64,000 nucleotides of DNA from Acidobacteriota bacterium (GCA_022826755.1 JAJDUG010000072.1:62001-126000), one strand, 5' to 3'. Shown: positions 27,287 through 36,084, counted from the first letter of the stretch. Numbers and translations are program-made. Notes: generated from the sequence alone by a model not told the origin.

Positions 27287-28468
27287 ATGAATCCTGAAAC
27301 GAGTCCGTTCCGACCCGGACAACCCGTGCCGATTGAGTTTTTTATCGGGCGCATCCGTGAGGTCGAACGCCTGCGCGGCATGGTGAAAGCCAGCTCTGAA
27401 GGAAAATTCCGAATCGGCTTTGTGAGTGGCGCACGAGGTATTGGCAAGAGTTCCCTGGCTTCATTCGTGCGCCACCTTTCCGAGCACGAGAGCCAAGTCG
27501 CAGGATGCCATGTCATTCTCGGCGGTGTTGAGGATTTGAACGAGATGCTTCGAAGGACCTTCGACCGCCTCCTGAAGGAAAGCATGGACAAACCCTGGCA
27601 TGAGCAAATCAGGAACTTTTTTGGAAACCACGTCCGAAGGGTCGGCCTGTTCGGTGTCACGCTGGAACTGAGTCTCAAGGATAGTGACTTGTCGACACTC
27701 GCCCATGACTTTGTGCCGACGGTCACCCGTCTTCTGGACAGTCTCAAGGGCCACAAGAGCACTCTCTTTCTCATTCTCGACGATATCAACGGTCTCGCGG
27801 GATCCGAATTCTTCGCCAACTGGCTTAAAGGCACCGTGGACGAGATCTCCACATCCCGACGGAAAATGCCTCTCTGCATTCTGGTGGTTGGACTGGAGGA
27901 GAGACGCCAGGAACTGGTATCGAAGCAACCCTCCCTTGCCCGCGTTTTCGAGTTGATCGACATCGCCCCCTGGTCAGACGATGAAGCCATGGACTTCTAC
28001 CGGAAGTCGTTCCATTCCGTGAACGCAAGGGTCGCTACCACCGATATGCGCGAACTCGTCCGGTGCACCGGCGGGCTTCCGGTTTTGGCACACGAGATCG
28101 GTGACGCCGTCTGGCACACGGCACGGAGTCTGGAAATCGATTCATGTGAAGTCATGGAAGGCATCTTGACCGCTGCCGAAGTGACCGGCCGCAAGCTGCT
28201 GGAACCCCAGGTGTTCAGCGCCATCCGCAGTGAGCGTTATCGATCCATACTCCGAAAAATGTCTGACGAGCCTCGGACGCGCTTTCGAAGATCGGAACTC
28301 TTGGATCGCCTGACAGGCGAGGAGGGAAACGTGATGGACAACTTTCTTCGACGCATGAAACGGCTCGGCATCCTGGAAACCGATCCCGAGGTCAAAGGCG
28401 GATACCGCTTCCCCAATCTTCTTCACGCCCAATATTTCTGGATGGAATCGCGGCGAACAAAGGCTTGA
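27287..28468 (+). CDS. P-loop AAA/STAND-like ATPase
   Basis: The 393-residue product starts with an ORC/STAND-like entry (EFFIGRIREVERLRGMV), Walker A GARGIGKSS at 48-56, Walker B LFLILDD at 160-166, a sensor-like VVGLEERR and a GLP-type helix (RCTGGLPVLAHEIGDAVW). Its C-terminal winged-helix region (RFRRSELLDRL...FLRRMKRLGIL) would bind nucleic acid or partners. No effector domain is fused. It lies between the pentapeptide protein and the restriction genes, and its family (AAA_16-like) often provides the switch in defence systems. It is about 315 bp from the next gene, so it may be a separate unit. Confidence 0.8.
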   Translation: MNPETSPFRPGQPVPIEFFIGRIREVERLRGMVKASSEGKFRIGFVSGARGIGKSSLASFVRHLSEHESQVAGCHVILGGVEDLNEMLRRTFDRLLKESMDKPWHEQIRNFFGNHVRRVGLFGVTLELSLKDSDLSTLAHDFVPTVTRLLDSLKGHKSTLFLILDDINGLAGSEFFANWLKGTVDEISTSRRKMPLCILVVGLEERRQELVSKQPSLARVFELIDIAPWSDDEAMDFYRKSFHSVNARVATTDMRELVRCTGGLPVLAHEIGDAVWHTARSLEIDSCEVMEGILTAAEVTGRKLLEPQVFSAIRSERYRSILRKMSDEPRTRFRRSELLDRLTGEEGNVMDNFLRRMKRLGILETDPEVKGGYRFPNLLHAQYFWMESRRTKA

Positions 28469-28782
28469 AGCAGAGAACGACGAAACTCGCATCTATGGTG
28501 GTCATTCCCCGGCAATCTTTGGACAGGTTCCATTCTGATACGACTCAAGACGCTACCTCTACGTTCGGCAGCCGATTACCTACCTTGCCAGCCTCCCGAT
28601 AGATTTGTCCTTTGCACCGAATACGAATCTGCACCTTCAGTATTTGTTTTCAATACGTGTTATTTCAGAACTCTATTAGTCGATTAATGACATAATGAGT
28701 GTGATTATGCAAACTACTGCCAGATTGTCTGTCGCAGTTCCTAGGCAGACGCAGGACATGTCCAACAACTCGGAGGTGGAAG
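28469..28782. promoter_or_regulatory. Putative control region of the restriction cluster
   Basis: This 314-bp AT-rich gap precedes the XRE-ImmA gene. It holds an inverted repeat GTATT-N7-AATAC (28640-28656) and a second weak dyad around ATTAGTCGATTAAT near 28675-28688, either of which could be the XRE operator. A GGAGG box precedes the GTG start. No confident sigma-70 hexamer pair was found. Confidence 0.4.
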
Positions 28783-30006
28783 GTGGTCATTACTCCCGAA
28801 GCGATCGGGAAACGACTGCGACTGGCACGCGAAAGCCGGCAGATCATCCAGGAGACGGCCGGTGCAGCGCTCGGCCTACAGCGGTCTGCAATCAGCCTCA
28901 TGGAGTCCGGCCAGCGGCAGATCTCCACGCTTGAGTTGACCCGTCTTGCGGACTTGTACGGACGGTCGCTCGAATGGTTCGTCAACCCGAACATCCCGTT
29001 TGAAGAGGAAGACCCGGTCGTCACGCTCTTTCGCGCCGATCCAGGCCTGCAAAGCGAGGTCGTGCAGAAGCAAGCGTCGCGTTGCCTGCGTTTGTTGAGA
29101 GAAGGAGCTTCGCTTCGAAAACTGATTGGCCTCAGGTCTGCCGACTCCCTGCCACGTTACGAGTTGCCGGCTCCGCGGTCAGTGGGACGGGCCATTGCCC
29201 AGGGACAGCTTGTGGCGGAGCAGGAAAGGCGGCGGCTCGACTTGGGTAACGCGCCCGTTAAAGTACCCGAGACCCTGGCCTACCAGCGTATTTGGACGGC
29301 CGCACTGCAGTTTCCGATTGAAATCTCCGGCCTGTTTCTGAGCAGTCCCGAGTTCGGCGTGGCTATTTTGGCCAACCTCGGCCAATCGCCGGTACGGCGG
29401 CGGTTTTCTTACGCACACGAATATGGTCATGCGCTGATGGACCGCGACGACCCCGCTACCGTTACCAGTGTTCAGAACGCCAAGACGAGGGCCGAACAGC
29501 GGGCCAACGCCTTTGCAGCAGCCTTCCTGATGCCTGAAGAGGGTGTACGAGGTTTCCTGCACAACCTGGGCAAAGGAAGAGGGGCCCGCCACGAGGAAGC
29601 TGCGCTGGATGCCGTCACCCAGGAGGGTATCCGCGGCGCATTGCGAATTCCGGCGCGCTCACAGCATGTCACCTACGCAGATGCTGTGCTGTTAGCCCGG
29701 CATTTTGGCGCGAGCTATCCAGCGGGAGTATGGCGGCTACGCGGCTTGAACCTCGTGAGCGCCGAACAAACTCAAACCCTTCTCGACCACACCGCAGACG
29801 CCCACCGCTATTTGCGAGCTGTAAGAGATCTTTCCGACGTTGATGAATCTGAAGCCGAGGTGCGGGGGGACCATGCGTTGAATCAGCAGATTCTTTCGTT
29901 GGCTCTGGAAGCCTGGTGGCGCGGAGAGATTTCTCAGGGCCGGCTGCTTGAAGTGGGCCGCTTGTTGGATATCGAGGAGGAGATGATCCTGGGCCTGGTT
30001 AATTGA
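28783..30006 (+). CDS. XRE-type HTH / ImmA-IrrE metallopeptidase regulator
   Basis: The 407-residue product has an N-terminal XRE helix-turn-helix (AIGKRLRLARESRQIIQETA ... SAISLMESGQRQISTLELTRLA) and, after a linker, a COG2856 ImmA/IrrE domain with HExxH (HEYGHAL, His212-Glu213-His216) and the downstream FAAAFLMPEEGVR. In phage and ICE systems the ImmA peptidase cleaves a repressor. Here HTH and peptidase are fused, suggesting self-regulation on a stress signal. The start is GTG at 28783 with GGAGG upstream. It is 22 bp upstream of the GHKL ATPase and heads the restriction operon, where a control (C) protein is often found. Confidence 0.9.
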   Translation: MVITPEAIGKRLRLARESRQIIQETAGAALGLQRSAISLMESGQRQISTLELTRLADLYGRSLEWFVNPNIPFEEEDPVVTLFRADPGLQSEVVQKQASRCLRLLREGASLRKLIGLRSADSLPRYELPAPRSVGRAIAQGQLVAEQERRRLDLGNAPVKVPETLAYQRIWTAALQFPIEISGLFLSSPEFGVAILANLGQSPVRRRFSYAHEYGHALMDRDDPATVTSVQNAKTRAEQRANAFAAAFLMPEEGVRGFLHNLGKGRGARHEEAALDAVTQEGIRGALRIPARSQHVTYADAVLLARHFGASYPAGVWRLRGLNLVSAEQTQTLLDHTADAHRYLRAVRDLSDVDESEAEVRGDHALNQQILSLALEAWWRGEISQGRLLEVGRLLDIEEEMILGLVN

Positions 30007-30028
30007 GGCCCTCGAATGGAGGCGGACA

Positions 30029-32137
30029 ATGAGTAACGAATACGTCATGAGGATATCTCGACTCACGGTCGACAAGCTCGGCGTGAAACTCTACGACAAA
30101 GTGTCCGCGGTCATCGCCGAGCTTATTGCAAATTCCTACGATGCCGATGCAAACGAGGTCACCATAAGCGCCCCCATGGGACAGTATCTTGCCTCAAAGG
30201 CAGGTGGTTCGTTCTCCGACAAAGGACTCACGATTGAAGTCGTGGACGACGGTACCGGTATGACGCCGGACCAGATGCAAGAGTTTTTTCTGGTCGTTGG
30301 TGCCGAGCGTCGAGCCGACCCACGTCGCGGCTCAACTTCTCGGCACTTTGGGCGGAAAGTTATGGGAAGAAAAGGTGTTGGCAAGCTGGCGCCCTTCGGA
30401 ATCTGCAAGATCATCGAAGTAGTCAGCGCAGGCGGTGAAAAGGTCAAGCAGACCAACGGAGGGGAACATCGCGGATATTTAACGTCTCACATCGTCCTGA
30501 ACTATGACGACATCGTTGCAGAGAATGACGAACCAGGCGAACCGTACAAGCCAACGGTCGGCGAACGTGACGATACGCTTAGCGATCAACCTGGAACGAC
30601 AATAATACTGAGGCAGTTCAATTATCGAATGGTTCCGGGCATTGACGTTCTCTCACGCCAAATTGCTCAGCGATTTGGCATTCAAACTGAGAACTGGAAA
30701 ATAGTTCTTGAGGACAACACCCAGACTTCCTCCGAAACCAGTAGGCGAGCAGTTGGCGCGTTTGACGTTGAGACGATGCCGAATACGCGCATCACGTTTC
30801 AGAAGTATGAGCCAAACTCTACGCAAGTCATTGGTCCAGAAGGCGATCCGATTGCCGATCTTCAAGCAGGCTTTGATCATGACGGAATCTTCTATCCCAT
30901 AACGGGATGGATAGCTTATTCCAAAGAGCCATACAAAGACGATTTGATGGCGGGAGTAAGAATTTATTGCCGTGGGAAAATTGCCGCTCAAACGTCGGTA
31001 TTCAATAGACGTGCCGGCTTTACTGGAGAGCACAGCATCCGTTCTTATCTGGTTGGTGAGCTGTATGCAGATTGGCTTGATGAAGACGATGATTTGATTC
31101 AGACGGACCGTCGGGACATTCTTTGGTCTGATGAACTCGGGCAGGCGTTTCAAACATGGGGCCAGCGTATAGTTTCGCGAATTGGCACTCTGTCACGGGA
31201 CCCGATGAGAAGAACCGCATTGGATTTGTTCTTTGAAACTGGACGTGTCGAAGAGCGTGTCCAGGATAGTTACCCATCTGAAAGCCAAAAAGACATTAGA
31301 GAGCAGGCAATCAAGGTGGCCAAAACGCTCGGTCGCAGCATCAGCTTGGCCGAAGCAAGAGACGACGAAGTGGCAGGTAATCTGGTCGATCTGAGCATAA
31401 CCCTAGCCCCACACGTTACTCTCGACGAAATGATGAAAGATGCCGCGGAACAAACTGAAACTCCTCTTGCGGCGCTTAGCTCTCTCCTACGAACTGCACG
31501 CATCGCGGAGCTTTCCTCGTTCGGCCGGATTGCCGAAGATCGCCTGAAGGTGATCAAGCGTTTGGAGACACTGAAAGACGAAGAGAGCACCCAAGAAGAC
31601 AGCCTTCAACACCTCATCGAGGATGCACCTTGGCTTATCAATCCCGAATGGGCACCGGTAATCGCAAACCAGTCGCTCAGTAGACTGAGGCAGGAGTTCG
31701 AGAAGTATTACGAAAAGGAAACAGGGCGAGTAATTTCGCTGTCTGACTTTCAGAATCCGAGAAAGAAACCAGATTTTGTATTGTCAAGTCAGGAGGGAAT
31801 AGCTCAGATTGTTGAGATAAAGAGACCCGGACACGCCTTGAAGAACGATGAGATGGACAGAATCGTCACGTACCACGATTGCATGCAGTCATTCCTGGAA
31901 GATGAAAAGAACTCTGACTTTCAGAAATTTTTCCATGACTTCCACGTTACGCTTGTGTGCGAAGATCTGTCCCTAACGGGAGCTCAGCAGGCAGCGTACG
32001 ATGGCTATCTAGCAAGGGGAAAACTGACGCACATTAATTGGAGAGATTTTTTGCTGCGAACTGAGACCGTGCACCAGGACTTCTTGGCAGAGGCCAGGAG
32101 ACAACGCACTCTAATTTCGGGTGGGGACAGTCGTTAG
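30029..32137 (+). CDS. GHKL ATPase fused to a PD-(D/E)xK-like nuclease (MORC/MutL-like restriction subunit)
   Basis: The 702-residue product has a GHKL ATPase head: N-box ELIANSYDADA (31-41), G1 VVDDGTGM (71-78) and G2 GRKGVGKL (113-120), followed by an S5-type transducer region. A C-terminal domain has PDF at 581-583 and VEIK at 595-598, the D-(x)n-ExK layout of PD-(D/E)xK nucleases and close to DUF4263/Shedu-type domains. Known work predicts MutL/MORC-like GHKL ATPases in restriction-modification operons. The next gene is a cytosine methyltransferase, 1 bp away, then Vsr. This supports a role as the ATP-dependent restriction component. The nuclease identity is inference. Confidence 0.82.
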   Translation: MSNEYVMRISRLTVDKLGVKLYDKVSAVIAELIANSYDADANEVTISAPMGQYLASKAGGSFSDKGLTIEVVDDGTGMTPDQMQEFFLVVGAERRADPRRGSTSRHFGRKVMGRKGVGKLAPFGICKIIEVVSAGGEKVKQTNGGEHRGYLTSHIVLNYDDIVAENDEPGEPYKPTVGERDDTLSDQPGTTIILRQFNYRMVPGIDVLSRQIAQRFGIQTENWKIVLEDNTQTSSETSRRAVGAFDVETMPNTRITFQKYEPNSTQVIGPEGDPIADLQAGFDHDGIFYPITGWIAYSKEPYKDDLMAGVRIYCRGKIAAQTSVFNRRAGFTGEHSIRSYLVGELYADWLDEDDDLIQTDRRDILWSDELGQAFQTWGQRIVSRIGTLSRDPMRRTALDLFFETGRVEERVQDSYPSESQKDIREQAIKVAKTLGRSISLAEARDDEVAGNLVDLSITLAPHVTLDEMMKDAAEQTETPLAALSSLLRTARIAELSSFGRIAEDRLKVIKRLETLKDEESTQEDSLQHLIEDAPWLINPEWAPVIANQSLSRLRQEFEKYYEKETGRVISLSDFQNPRKKPDFVLSSQEGIAQIVEIKRPGHALKNDEMDRIVTYHDCMQSFLEDEKNSDFQKFFHDFHVTLVCEDLSLTGAQQAAYDGYLARGKLTHINWRDFLLRTETVHQDFLAEARRQRTLISGGDSR

Positions 32138-32138
32138 C

Positions 32139-33218
32139 ATGTCGCTAAAAGCAATCGACGTTTATGCGGGGGGGGGTGGCTTGACCGTCGGGCTGAAGCG
32201 AGCCGGCTTTGACGTGGTGGCGGCAATTGAAATCGAAGAAAATGCCTACGCGACCTATAGGGCGAACCACCCAGAAGTTCACGCTTTGAAACAGGACGTA
32301 ACCACCGTATCGGGAAATGACCTGCTGAAGCTGACTGGGCAGAAGAGTATTGACTTGTTGGCAGGTTGTCCACCTTGTCAAGGCTTCACCAGCTTGACCA
32401 CCAAGTACCGGAGAGATGACCATCGGAACTCGTTGATTTTTGAAATGTCTCGTTTGGCCCTAGAGATACAGCCAAGGGCAATAATGATGGAAAACGTTCC
32501 TGGATTAGCCAAGAAGGGAAACGTGCTGTATAGGGAACTAAAACGTCAACTTCGGAATCTCGGTTATCGTCTGACGGAGGACGTTTTGGAAGTTGCCGAC
32601 TATGGGGTTCCGCAGTTTCGCCGGCGCTTGGTGTTGTTCGGCGGGCTTGGTTTCGAAATTGGGCTACCCAAGCCAACGCATTCCAGGGGTGGTAAAAATG
32701 CACTGCCTCACTGGAGGACCGTGAAAGATGCAATCGGCCACATGGTTGAACCAATTACCCTGCAAGACGCTAGGAAGCGTGGCCAAGTCCAGCGGTCGGA
32801 TTGGCATGTCGTGCGAACGCTGTCGCCGGAGAACGTGATGCGTATGAAGCTCGCGAAAGCAGGAAAGGCTTGGACGAGTATTCCGGAGACATTAAGACCG
32901 AATTGCCATCAAGGCGGTTACACAGGCTTCACCAACGTTTACGGCCGCATGGAATGGAATCAGCCATCGCCTACGATCACCGGTGGATGTACGACATTCA
33001 GTAAAGGCCGATTTGGACATCCAGTGCAGGATAGAACAATCTCGGTTCGTGAAGCTGCTTTACTTCAATCCTTTCCAGAGAGTTATCGGTTTGATACGCC
33101 GTATATGGAACACGTCTGCAACGTAATTGGAAACGCGCTGCCATGCGACTTCGCTGAAGTAGTATCGCGTCAATGCCAAATGGAGTTGCTCGCCTTTTTG
33201 CAAGCGAAAGACCAATGA
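32139..33218 (+). CDS. DNA cytosine-5 methyltransferase
   Basis: The 359-residue product has the ordered C5-MTase motifs: I with FxGxGG-like VYAGGGGLTVGLKRAGF, IV GCPPCQG (catalytic Cys80), VI MMENVPG, VIII YGVPQFRRRLVLFG, IX, and X NVIGNALP. The target-recognition segment lies between VIII and IX (about 190-285), and its specificity cannot be read here. The first G of motif I is preceded by Tyr-Ala instead of the usual Phe. ATG is 1 bp after the ATPase stop, and the stop overlaps the vsr ATG by 4 nt (ATGA), so the three are translationally coupled. Confidence 0.95.
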   Translation: MSLKAIDVYAGGGGLTVGLKRAGFDVVAAIEIEENAYATYRANHPEVHALKQDVTTVSGNDLLKLTGQKSIDLLAGCPPCQGFTSLTTKYRRDDHRNSLIFEMSRLALEIQPRAIMMENVPGLAKKGNVLYRELKRQLRNLGYRLTEDVLEVADYGVPQFRRRLVLFGGLGFEIGLPKPTHSRGGKNALPHWRTVKDAIGHMVEPITLQDARKRGQVQRSDWHVVRTLSPENVMRMKLAKAGKAWTSIPETLRPNCHQGGYTGFTNVYGRMEWNQPSPTITGGCTTFSKGRFGHPVQDRTISVREAALLQSFPESYRFDTPYMEHVCNVIGNALPCDFAEVVSRQCQMELLAFLQAKDQ

Positions 33219-33631
33219 GAGACGGGGAGACTTGTGACGTTGACGAGAGCGTGTCGTTTCGCATGAAACATGTGAAACAGCGAGGCACAGCTCCTGAGTT
33301 GGTCGTCAGAAAACTCCTTTTTGCAAAAGGCTACAGATACAGAATTCACCGTGGCGACCTTCCCGGCTCTCCAGATGTCGTGTTTCCGAGTAGACGAAAG
33401 GTAATCTTCGTGCATGGTTGTTATTGGCATGGGCACGAAAACTGTGTGCGGGCATCTTTGCCGAAAACGCGAACCAAGTACTGGAAAGACAGGATTTCCA
33501 AAAATCGAGCGCGCGACGAGCGTTCAATCTCTGCCCTCGAGCAGTTGGGGTGGTCGGTTTACGTCGTATGGGAGTGTGAAACCAAAAACGTGAATTCCTT
33601 GGAACAACGACTCTTACACTTCTTGCAATAA
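33215..33631 (+). CDS. vsr: Very short patch repair (Vsr) endonuclease
   Basis: The 138-residue product has the Vsr core: APELVVRKLLFAKGYRYRIHR, GSPDVVFPSRRKVIFVHGCY with Asp54 and the following WHGHENC zinc/active-site region. Length equals known Vsr enzymes (about 135-156 aa). Vsr nicks 5' of T in T:G mismatches made by deamination of the partner's 5-methylcytosine, so its site should match that of the methyltransferase just upstream. The start Met at 33215 overlaps the methyltransferase stop by 4 nt; a longer frame from 33173 is less likely. Confidence 0.92.
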   Translation: MRDGETCDVDESVSFRMKHVKQRGTAPELVVRKLLFAKGYRYRIHRGDLPGSPDVVFPSRRKVIFVHGCYWHGHENCVRASLPKTRTKYWKDRISKNRARDERSISALEQLGWSVYVVWECETKNVNSLEQRLLHFLQ

Positions 33632-33663
33632 CGTGACGTACGATGTGTAACAGATAGTCACCC

Positions 33664-35232
33664 ATGCCCACTCTGCACTGGCTGACAAGAGAGGAGGACC
33701 TTCGCGCGGCGTCGCGTGTGCCCTTTCGGTTGTTGGAGGAGGCACGCGACTTGTCCGCGGGAGAGCCGGATTCCGAGAACATCCTGATTCAGGGCGATAA
33801 TCTGGAAGCGTTGAAGGCACTACTGCCATTTTACGCCGGCCAAGTGAAGTGTATCTACATCGACCCGCCCTACAATACCCGGTCGGCTTTCGAGCACTAC
33901 GATGACAATCTCGAACACAGCAAGTGGCTGGCGATGATGTGGCCACGCCTTGAGTTGTTGCGCGAACTGCTGGCGGAGGATGGCTCAATTTGGGTTTCGA
34001 TTGACGACAACGAAGTACACTATCTCAAGGTTCTTATGGATGAGGTGTTTGGAAGGTCAAACTTCCTTACCTCATTCATTTGGAAAAAGAGCTACGGTGG
34101 CGGTGCCAAGGCAAAGTGGTTTGTGGGTCTTCACGAAGAAGTCCTTTGTTTCACGAAGGACATGAGCAAGTTCCCTGAGATGTTCTTGCCTCCTGATCCC
34201 GGTATCGTGAGGAAGTATTACAAGTTTAGGGACGAAAAATTTGCGGATAGGGGACCCTATCGGTTGCAACCATTGGCAACAACGAGTATGGATGACCGTC
34301 CTAACCTCAGATACCCAATCGTCTTGAGAAATGGCGAAGAGATCTGGCCGGAAAAGCAGTGGCAATGGTCAAGAGAACGTTCCCACAGAGCGCTTACAGA
34401 TGGGGACTTAGTGATTTCTAGTAGAAAAGGGAAAAAAGTCGTTTCGTACAAGCAATACCTTAGAGATGAGAGAGGAGAAGAAAGACAACGCAAACCGCAA
34501 ACCATAATCGAAGGTCATTACACCCAGCACGGCACATACGAGAGCATGCGCTTGTTTGGACTTCAAAATAAGTTCTCTTTCCCAAAACCAGAAGGATTAG
34601 TCAGCTACATACTTGAAGCCACCACCAAGCTCGGCGACCTCGTTCTCGACTCCTTCCTCGGGTCCGGCACCACTGCGGCCGTCGCGCACAAGATGGGACG
34701 GCGCTGGATCGGCGTGGAGATGGGTGAGCACGCCGTTACCCACTGCGTCCCACGCTTGAACAAGGTCATCGAAGGGGAGCCAGGAGGTATCTCCAAGAGC
34801 GTCGGTTGGCAGGGTGGGGGTGGGTTCCGCTTCTACCGCCTCGGGCCGCCCGTGTTCGACGCGGAGGGCCGCATCCAGCGGGACATCCGCTTTCCCGTGC
34901 TGGCTGCCCACCTATGGTTCAGCGAGACGGACCGGGCCTGGAACGGTGCCGACGGATCGCCCTTCCTGGGACTGCATGACGGCCGGGCTTATGGTTTGCT
35001 CTACAACGGCATCCTCGGGGACAAAAGGCCGGGGAGTGGCAACGTGCTGACCCGCGCAACGCTTGGCGCCATCCGAGAGAAAGTCGCCCAGGCACATCCC
35101 GGCTTCGTTAGGGACAATCCCGACTACCTGCTGACAATCTACGCTGAGCAATCGCGCCTGACACCTTCCACGCTCGAGCAGGCAGGCATCACCTTCAAGC
35201 AGACGCCCTACGACGTAAAGGTGCGGATGTAG
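33664..35232 (+). CDS. mod: Type III restriction-modification methyltransferase (Mod)
   Basis: The 522-residue product is a beta-class N6-adenine/N4-cytosine methyltransferase: catalytic DPPYN at 67-71 (VKCIYIDPPYNTRSAFEHYD) precedes the SAM-binding DSFLGSGTT at 329-337. The central region, about residues 120-320 (34020-34620), is the variable target-recognition domain, and it is clearly AT-richer than both flanks. By family, Mod gives site specificity to the complex with Res. Its stop is about 850 bp from Res, with the HD remnant and Panacea gene between. It starts 32 bp after vsr. Confidence 0.92.
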   Translation: MPTLHWLTREEDLRAASRVPFRLLEEARDLSAGEPDSENILIQGDNLEALKALLPFYAGQVKCIYIDPPYNTRSAFEHYDDNLEHSKWLAMMWPRLELLRELLAEDGSIWVSIDDNEVHYLKVLMDEVFGRSNFLTSFIWKKSYGGGAKAKWFVGLHEEVLCFTKDMSKFPEMFLPPDPGIVRKYYKFRDEKFADRGPYRLQPLATTSMDDRPNLRYPIVLRNGEEIWPEKQWQWSRERSHRALTDGDLVISSRKGKKVVSYKQYLRDERGEERQRKPQTIIEGHYTQHGTYESMRLFGLQNKFSFPKPEGLVSYILEATTKLGDLVLDSFLGSGTTAAVAHKMGRRWIGVEMGEHAVTHCVPRLNKVIEGEPGGISKSVGWQGGGGFRFYRLGPPVFDAEGRIQRDIRFPVLAAHLWFSETDRAWNGADGSPFLGLHDGRAYGLLYNGILGDKRPGSGNVLTRATLGAIREKVAQAHPGFVRDNPDYLLTIYAEQSRLTPSTLEQAGITFKQTPYDVKVRM

Positions 35233-35345
35233 GTCATTGGGAATCGCCGATTATGGACTGGAAACCGGTGCAAGCTGCAATCCAAGGCCAGACGCTATCC
35301 GCTTCATCAATCTGAAGCATTGCCGGACAGCTACTCAGAGTCCGC

Positions 35346-35471
35346 ATGAGCGACAAAGAAACCCAGCGCATCCGCGACCCAGTCCATGGGCTTGTCGTTT
35401 TCGGTGGCGGGTACGACGCACATCAAAACGAGACGGACCGAATCGCATGGCGTTTGCTCTTCGTAGGTTAA
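35346..35471 (+). pseudogene. Truncated HD-domain (dNTPase/YwfO-like) N-terminus
   Basis: A 41-codon frame encodes the sequence RIRDPVHGLVVF and RIAWRLLFVG-stop. IRDPVHG followed by a WRLL helix is the conserved opening of HD-domain proteins of the YwfO/dGTPase-like family, whose next segment (EFQRLRR...HSRFEHS) carries the first HD metal ligands. Here the frame ends before any HD ligand, so it is non-catalytic. The break is sharp: the next gene's ribosome-binding site follows at once. In Bacillus subtilis the HD protein YwfO and the Panacea-like YwgA are neighbours, and this pair sits side by side here. It is either a remnant or a deliberately short protein. Confidence 0.7.
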
Positions 35472-35490
35472 TGCGGGAGGAGATCCAACA

Positions 35491-36003
35491 ATGAATGCCG
35501 AAGAAATTGCAGTCAATCTGATCAAGCTTAGTCGTGGGAAATCGGTCGACCGGACCCGGCTGCAGAAGGAGGCCTACCTTCTGGACCAATGCGGGGCAGA
35601 ATTTGGGCTGCCGTTTACCTATCACTATTACGGCCCTTACTCCTTCGAGCTCGCCTATGGGTGGGAGGATGCATTGGCCGAAGGTCGGATTGAAATCGAG
35701 GAGAAGCTTGGCGGGTATGGTGTCCCATATTCGATCTTCAAGCTGAAAGAGCCTTGTAGCGATCCGGACAACCTGGGTAATTTGCCGGCTGCCGATGCTC
35801 GTGCACGGCTGGAAAAGATGGAGGGGGTTTCCGAAATAGTCTTGGAGCTTGCCGCCACCATCATTTATCTGAAGGAAGAAGGTTACGGCGAGCCACCCAT
35901 CAAGGAGCTAAAAACTCGCAAGCCTCTCAAAGCGACTGACAAGCTGATCAAGAAAGCCACCGATCTGCTGAGCGACCTCCAATTATCGGTAGCTAGCGAC
36001 TGA
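35491..36003 (+). CDS. Panacea/YwgA-like small protein
   Basis: The 170-residue product has the YwgA/Panacea-type N-terminus (RTRLQKEAYLLDQCGAEFGL) and the characteristic YHYYGPYSFELAYGWEDALAEG. It then has a Pro-poor helical tail (LELAATIIYLKEEGY ... KLIKKATDLLSDL). Panacea-domain proteins are common antitoxin and defence accessory proteins. It sits directly after the HD remnant and before Res inside the type III operon. The GGGAGGAG box precedes the ATG. Its original partner appears to be the truncated HD protein, so it may be an orphan, or act with Res or Mod. Confidence 0.72.
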   Translation: MNAEEIAVNLIKLSRGKSVDRTRLQKEAYLLDQCGAEFGLPFTYHYYGPYSFELAYGWEDALAEGRIEIEEKLGGYGVPYSIFKLKEPCSDPDNLGNLPAADARARLEKMEGVSEIVLELAATIIYLKEEGYGEPPIKELKTRKPLKATDKLIKKATDLLSDLQLSVASD

Positions 36004-36084
36004 CGCGGTTAGCTGGACCTTCCGGCCGTAGCTCCCCCATCAACTGTGCGGGCCGGAAGCCAGCAAGCCCAGGCAACCTGCTTC

